A stretch of 7,096 nucleotides of DNA, taken from the NCBI GenBank assembly GCA_013152945.1, contig JAADFL010000052.1, positions 1 to 7,096 on the forward strand, in the 5' to 3' direction. Positions within the stretch are counted from its first letter, which is position 1. Each line of letters begins with the position of its first letter. Positions 4,340 to 7,096 of the stretch are shown in pieces. This DNA is from Deltaproteobacteria bacterium (GTDB lineage: Bacteria > Myxococcota_A > JAADFL01). Both the position numbers and the translations under genes were made by a program. The notes beneath the pieces were generated by a model. It had not been told where the DNA came from. It ran no database searches and saw nothing but the letters and a program-made list of their open reading frames with translations.

Positions 4340-6427
4340 ATGTTCGATGCAAAGGCGATCTTTTCAATTTCGGCTGTACTACTATTTACAGGTTTTCTTG
4401 GTTGCAGCAGCAATGAGAACAGCGAGGTGTCATGCACGCCCGGTGCAACGATGAAATGTTTCTGCACCAGTGAATACTTTGGAGAAAAGACATGCAACGA
4501 AGACGGTAAGTCCTGGTCAAGGTGTGATTGCAGCACTAAAGAGGCGCCATCCGAGCCTGATGCAGAATTGGAATCGAAGGTAGAGGTCGATGTGGAAGCC
4601 GAGGCGCCGGTTGAAGCAGACACGGAAGCCGAGACGCCGGTTGAAGCAGACACGGAAACCGAGACGCTGGTTGAAGCAGATGCGGAAACCGAGACGCCGG
4701 TTGAAGCAGATGCGGATATAGACACGGATATAGACACGGATTCGGACACGGATTCGGGCACGGAACCGAATCGGATCAAGTGCTCTTGGCACACTTCATT
4801 GGCGCCACTGGAAGCAGGCGGCAGGGCGGTTACATTTACAGACATTTTCGCAGCCGGTCCCGATGATGTGTTTACCGCCACGTCCACCGGGGCCATACTC
4901 CATTTCAACGGCAAGGAGTGGGAGGAAATGTCTTCGCCTGTCAAGACGGCACTTTACTCGCTTTGGGGCGATTCAGGGAGCGATGTTTTTGCTGTGGGCA
5001 CCAGCGGCAAGATCATTCACTTTGACGGAAACGACTGGAAGGAGATGAACAGCCACACGGACAAGAAACTGAATGGTGTTTGGGGCACTTCCAACACCAA
5101 TGTCTTTGCCGTCGGAGCATCGGGAATGATTCGACATTACAATGGTTCTGTATGGGAATTCATGGACAGCGGCGTTACTGACGAGCTGAGCGCGATATGG
5201 GGTGTTTCGGAAAATGCCGTATATGCCGTGAGCCCCAAGGCGGTTTTAAAATATAACGGCCATTCCTGGGCAGCGATGGAAAATGTTCCTCAAGGTAAGT
5301 ACCTGTCCGTGTGGGCCCGATCAGAGGATTTTCTTCTTGTTGGTTTGGCGGGACAGCAGATACATCTTTACAATGGTTCGGATTGGTCCGAGTTCGGTAT
5401 CTTCTCCGGCAAGGAAGTAAAGGATATCTGGGGAGCTTCGGAATCTGATGTTTTTGCACTGGATAATGGTAGTTACTTCGGCCGTACCGAGCACTATTCA
5501 CAGGGCGACTGGACAGAGAACAAGATAGCCGGAGTCTCACTGACTGCGATATCCGGAACGTCCGGCTCTGATGTGTACGTGGCCGGTGACAAGACCTTGC
5601 TTACCCATTTTGACGGCACTGATTGGTATGTGAGTTCGTTCGGGGGTAAAATCGGAACCGTACATGGTGCTTCCAGGGATTCCGTGTTCGTAGGTTCGAT
5701 GAACAGCACGGTCTTCACCTTTGACGGGACAGGGTGGAAACCTTATGACATGGCCGGAGATGGGAAAAACGAGGATGTTAACGATATCTGGGCATATGCA
5801 AAGGATGACATTTTCTTCTGTACAAAGAGTTCTTTCGTTCATGTTAAGGGCAATCAGGATGATTGGTATGATGCTCCCGTGGCCTTTCTGAGTATATGGG
5901 GATCCGGGCCGGACAACGTGTTTGCAGTTGGTGATAATGGTTACATAGGACATTTCGACGGAAGCAAGCTGGAGACAATAAGGGCAACGGATGGAGCGCT
6001 CTATTCCGTTTGGGGCACGTCCAGGGACAACGTGTTCGCGGTAGGGAAAAAGGGTGTTGTGCTGCATTACAATGGTGAAAAATGGAGTGCGGTGGAAAGT
6101 AACACATCGGCTGACCTGTGGGCGGTTTGGGGGTTGTCCGAATCCGAGGTATATGCCGTAGGTGCCAATGGCGCTTTCTTGACATATGACGGGTCCGGTT
6201 GGACTCAATTGCCAAACATCGGGACCAGGACTTTCAAGGGTATTTGGGGCACCGACTCGAACAACCTTGTGGTGATTGGATCAGCAGGCGTTATAGAGAA
6301 ATTCAATGGTGAAAAGTGGTTGACCATGAGCAGCGGTACGAAAGTCAACCTGTACGGCTTGTGGGGGGATGCTCCTGACAACATTTATGCAACGGGTGAC
6401 GGTGGACTGGTTCTCCACTGTCAATAG
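4340..6427 (+). CDS. Lipoprotein with Glu/Asp stalk and 14-repeat beta-propeller head
   Basis: A 695-residue predicted secreted lipoprotein. The signal peptide is short (Lys5, then a hydrophobic core) and ends in FLGC, with Cys22 as the likely lipid site and Ser at +2. A six-Cys module (residues 32-64) matches the first gene's spacing exactly. The stalk (about 65-145) holds four 10-residue units of the type E-x-E-x-P-V-E-A-D-x, then four Asp-Ile/Ser-Asp-Thr-like units. The head holds 13 full repeats of about 37-42 residues plus a last one that stops after its third strand; the consensus is 'LxxVWGxSxxDVFAVGxxGxIxHYxGxxWxxM'. Such repeats are frequent in Myxococcota secreted proteins and are usually labelled WD40/BNR-like or hypothetical. 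The head has only three cysteines: Cys148 at its beginning, Cys494 in the ninth repeat, and Cys694, the penultimate residue. Fourteen blades would fit two seven-bladed propellers. No catalytic motif is seen; a binding role is inferred. Confidence 0.9.
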   Translation: MFDAKAIFSISAVLLFTGFLGCSSNENSEVSCTPGATMKCFCTSEYFGEKTCNEDGKSWSRCDCSTKEAPSEPDAELESKVEVDVEAEAPVEADTEAETPVEADTETETLVEADAETETPVEADADIDTDIDTDSDTDSGTEPNRIKCSWHTSLAPLEAGGRAVTFTDIFAAGPDDVFTATSTGAILHFNGKEWEEMSSPVKTALYSLWGDSGSDVFAVGTSGKIIHFDGNDWKEMNSHTDKKLNGVWGTSNTNVFAVGASGMIRHYNGSVWEFMDSGVTDELSAIWGVSENAVYAVSPKAVLKYNGHSWAAMENVPQGKYLSVWARSEDFLLVGLAGQQIHLYNGSDWSEFGIFSGKEVKDIWGASESDVFALDNGSYFGRTEHYSQGDWTENKIAGVSLTAISGTSGSDVYVAGDKTLLTHFDGTDWYVSSFGGKIGTVHGASRDSVFVGSMNSTVFTFDGTGWKPYDMAGDGKNEDVNDIWAYAKDDIFFCTKSSFVHVKGNQDDWYDAPVAFLSIWGSGPDNVFAVGDNGYIGHFDGSKLETIRATDGALYSVWGTSRDNVFAVGKKGVVLHYNGEKWSAVESNTSADLWAVWGLSESEVYAVGANGAFLTYDGSGWTQLPNIGTRTFKGIWGTDSNNLVVIGSAGVIEKFNGEKWLTMSSGTKVNLYGLWGDAPDNIYATGDGGLVLHCQ
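4433..4531 (+). other. Six-Cys module (protein segment, residues 32-64)
   Basis: Cysteines at residues 32, 40, 42, 52, 62 and 64 repeat the C-x7-C-x-C-x9-C-x9-C-x-C spacing of the first gene with no insertion or deletion. Shared non-Cys positions include the Gly after the first Cys, a Gly-x-Lys-Thr-Cys segment, a Gly-Lys and a Trp before the final Cys pair. It sits ten residues after the lipid-site cysteine. Confidence 0.75.
4595..4714 (+). repeat. Four 30-nt tandem repeats encoding a Glu/Ala/Val/Asp stalk
   Basis: Units at 4595-4624, 4625-4654, 4655-4684 and 4685-4714 each encode ten residues of the form E-[AT]-E-[AT]-[PL]-V-E-A-D-[TA]. The units differ at only a few bases. This is a different chemistry from the pure Asp-X stalks, with one Pro in three of four units, but the same strong negative charge. 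Confidence 0.9.
4715..4762 (+). repeat. Short 12-nt repeat, Asp-Ile/Ser-Asp-Thr
   Basis: Four 12-nt units encode DIDT, DIDT, DSDT and DSGT. This is a brief Asp-X tract placed after the 30-nt repeats and before the propeller. Ile is ATA and Thr is ACG, as in most of the first gene's array. Confidence 0.8.
4835..6424 (+). repeat. Fourteen propeller-type repeats (protein level)
   Basis: Starting at Phe166, fourteen repeats can be aligned by their 'x-x-[IV]-W-G' opening, 'D-V-F-A-V-G' strand and 'G-x-x-W' final strand. Repeats 1-3 and 10-13 are the most regular; 4-9 are more diverged (for example repeat 5 has WARSEDFLLVG and repeat 9 has FFCTKSSF). The fourteenth ends at 'GLVLHCQ' without its fourth strand. 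The segment Cys148-Ser-Trp150 before repeat 1 looks like that missing strand. Confidence 0.8.
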
Positions 6428-6432
6428 GTGAA

Positions 6433-6912
6433 ATGGATACAAACACACCGATAAGGGACATTCCCGATTATGGTATCAGATTGGATAAGAATGGGCGATT
6501 CTGGCACAAGGGGGCTCCTGTAACCAATCCCAAGGTCCACGAGTTGTTCAGCCGTAGTCTGAAAAGACTGGACAACGGCACTTACACCCTATGTATAGGA
6601 CCGGACAGTTGTATCATCGAAATCGAGGACACGCCCTACGTGGTCAGGAGGTTGAATGTGACCAAAGCAGGGGGTGACGGGCCTTTGACCGTGATGATCG
6701 AACTCTCGGACGGTACAAAGGAAGAGCTGGATCCCGCCACTTTGAGCATATCCAGGGATAATGTACTCTACTGCGAAGTAAAAGGCGGGGAGCATTCAGC
6801 CAGGTTTGACAGACCCCCTTACATGGCATTGGCAGAGTACGTGGTTCAAACAGGCCGGGGCTTTGCCCTGCAGATCGGGGACAAGCTGTTCAAAATACGG
6901 GAGAGAGACTAG
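6433..6912 (+). CDS. DUF1285-like protein
   Basis: A 159-residue protein without signal peptide or membrane segment, so probably cytosolic. The first half reads like DUF1285: 'I-R-L-D-K-N-G-R-F-W-H-K-G-A-P-V', then an 'LF' helix segment (VHELFSRSLKR), 'Y-T-L' and 'IEIEDTPYVV'. The second half has 'LSDGTKEELDP', 'NVLYCEVK' and 'ARFDRPPYMALAEYV', which also match the family as I remember it. Members have structural-genomics structures but no established function. Length is close to that of the family. The ATG lies five bases after the third gene's stop; AGGTG overlaps that stop but is only two bases from the ATG, so translational coupling is likely. No other start nearby would keep the family's N-terminal motif. 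It probably shares the promoter at 4244-4272. Confidence 0.8.
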   Translation: MDTNTPIRDIPDYGIRLDKNGRFWHKGAPVTNPKVHELFSRSLKRLDNGTYTLCIGPDSCIIEIEDTPYVVRRLNVTKAGGDGPLTVMIELSDGTKEELDPATLSISRDNVLYCEVKGGEHSARFDRPPYMALAEYVVQTGRGFALQIGDKLFKIRERD

Positions 6913-7096
6913 GGCCCCGGAGCCGGTGACAGGAATAAAACACTTTGCAGCTTGCTCGTTGGAGGCATAGTTGATAATTTCCTGCCGTGTTTAGAACCGT
7001 TGCCGATAATTTCATGTACATGTGCCTGGCGCCGGGATCTTCCTGGGACCATGGTTTTCCCCATTACATTTTTACTCGAATCGAAAGAACTTGGAC
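6913..7096. other. Downstream region without a supportable gene
   Basis: No ribosome binding site, terminator hairpin or recognisable protein. Several frames run open to the window edge: the fourth gene's own frame after its TAG, a + frame with possible starts at GTG 6987 or ATG 7014, and a minus-strand frame whose stop would be at 6909-6911. None has a recognisable motif. A neighbouring gene may begin or end just outside the window. Confidence 0.5.

Noticed and set aside
7013-7022. Perfect 10-bp palindrome CATGTACATG
   Set aside because: A single short palindrome without a second copy or promoter nearby is weak evidence for an operator.
6909-7096. Minus-strand open frame entering from the window edge and ending at 6909, overlapping the fourth gene's stop
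   Set aside because: About 60 codons with no recognisable motif; open frames of this length on several frames here fit chance. A real converging gene cannot be excluded without downstream sequence.
6913-7096. Continuation of the fourth gene's frame beyond its TAG, suggesting readthrough or a broken longer gene
   Set aside because: The DUF1285-like fold appears complete before the TAG, and 61 stop-free codons are only mildly unusual; the translated tail shows no domain.

Overview
The window carries four genes, all on the + strand. The first three encode predicted lipoproteins built to one plan: an N-terminal signal peptide ending in a lipobox cysteine, a long acidic low-complexity stalk, and a large repetitive extracellular head. 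The fourth is a small cytosolic protein resembling the DUF1285 family. Base composition looks close to 50% G+C by eye. Asp-Thr stalks, the short Cys-rich module C-x7-C-x-C-x9-C-x9-C-x-C, FG-GAP/VCBS heads and 'WG..DVFAVG..G.I.H..G..W' repeats are together typical of Myxococcota and related former Deltaproteobacteria. An uncultured member of that group is the best guess, but no rRNA or housekeeping gene is present to prove it.

Layout. 15-2918: 967-aa lipoprotein with a Cys module, 29 Asp-X pairs, then about 15 FG-GAP/VCBS calcium-loop repeats. 2919-3031: short AT-rich gap with a small hairpin and a good ribosome binding site. 3032-4162: 376-aa lipoprotein with 48 uninterrupted Asp-X pairs and four repeats of about 60 residues with ten cysteines each. 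4163-4339: gap with a good sigma70-type promoter (TTGATC-17-TATAAT) and a strong ribosome binding site. 4340-6427: 695-aa lipoprotein with the same Cys module as the first gene, a Glu/Asp stalk, and 14 propeller-type repeats. 6433-6912: DUF1285-like protein, five bases after the previous stop. 6913-7096: no supportable gene.

How they may work together. The three lipoproteins look like different heads on interchangeable acidic stalks, anchored in the outer membrane and possibly exposed at the surface. They carry no catalytic motif I can recognise, so binding or adhesion is more likely than enzymatic activity. The most striking details are a possible disulfide clasp joining the two ends of the third protein's propeller, a strict GAY-RYN codon rule in the two Asp-X arrays, signs of recent 42-nt and 78-nt duplications in the second array, and the same acidic-stalk design rebuilt with different synonymous codons in each gene. 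I see no IS element, tRNA, rRNA, CRISPR array or convincing rho-independent terminator.
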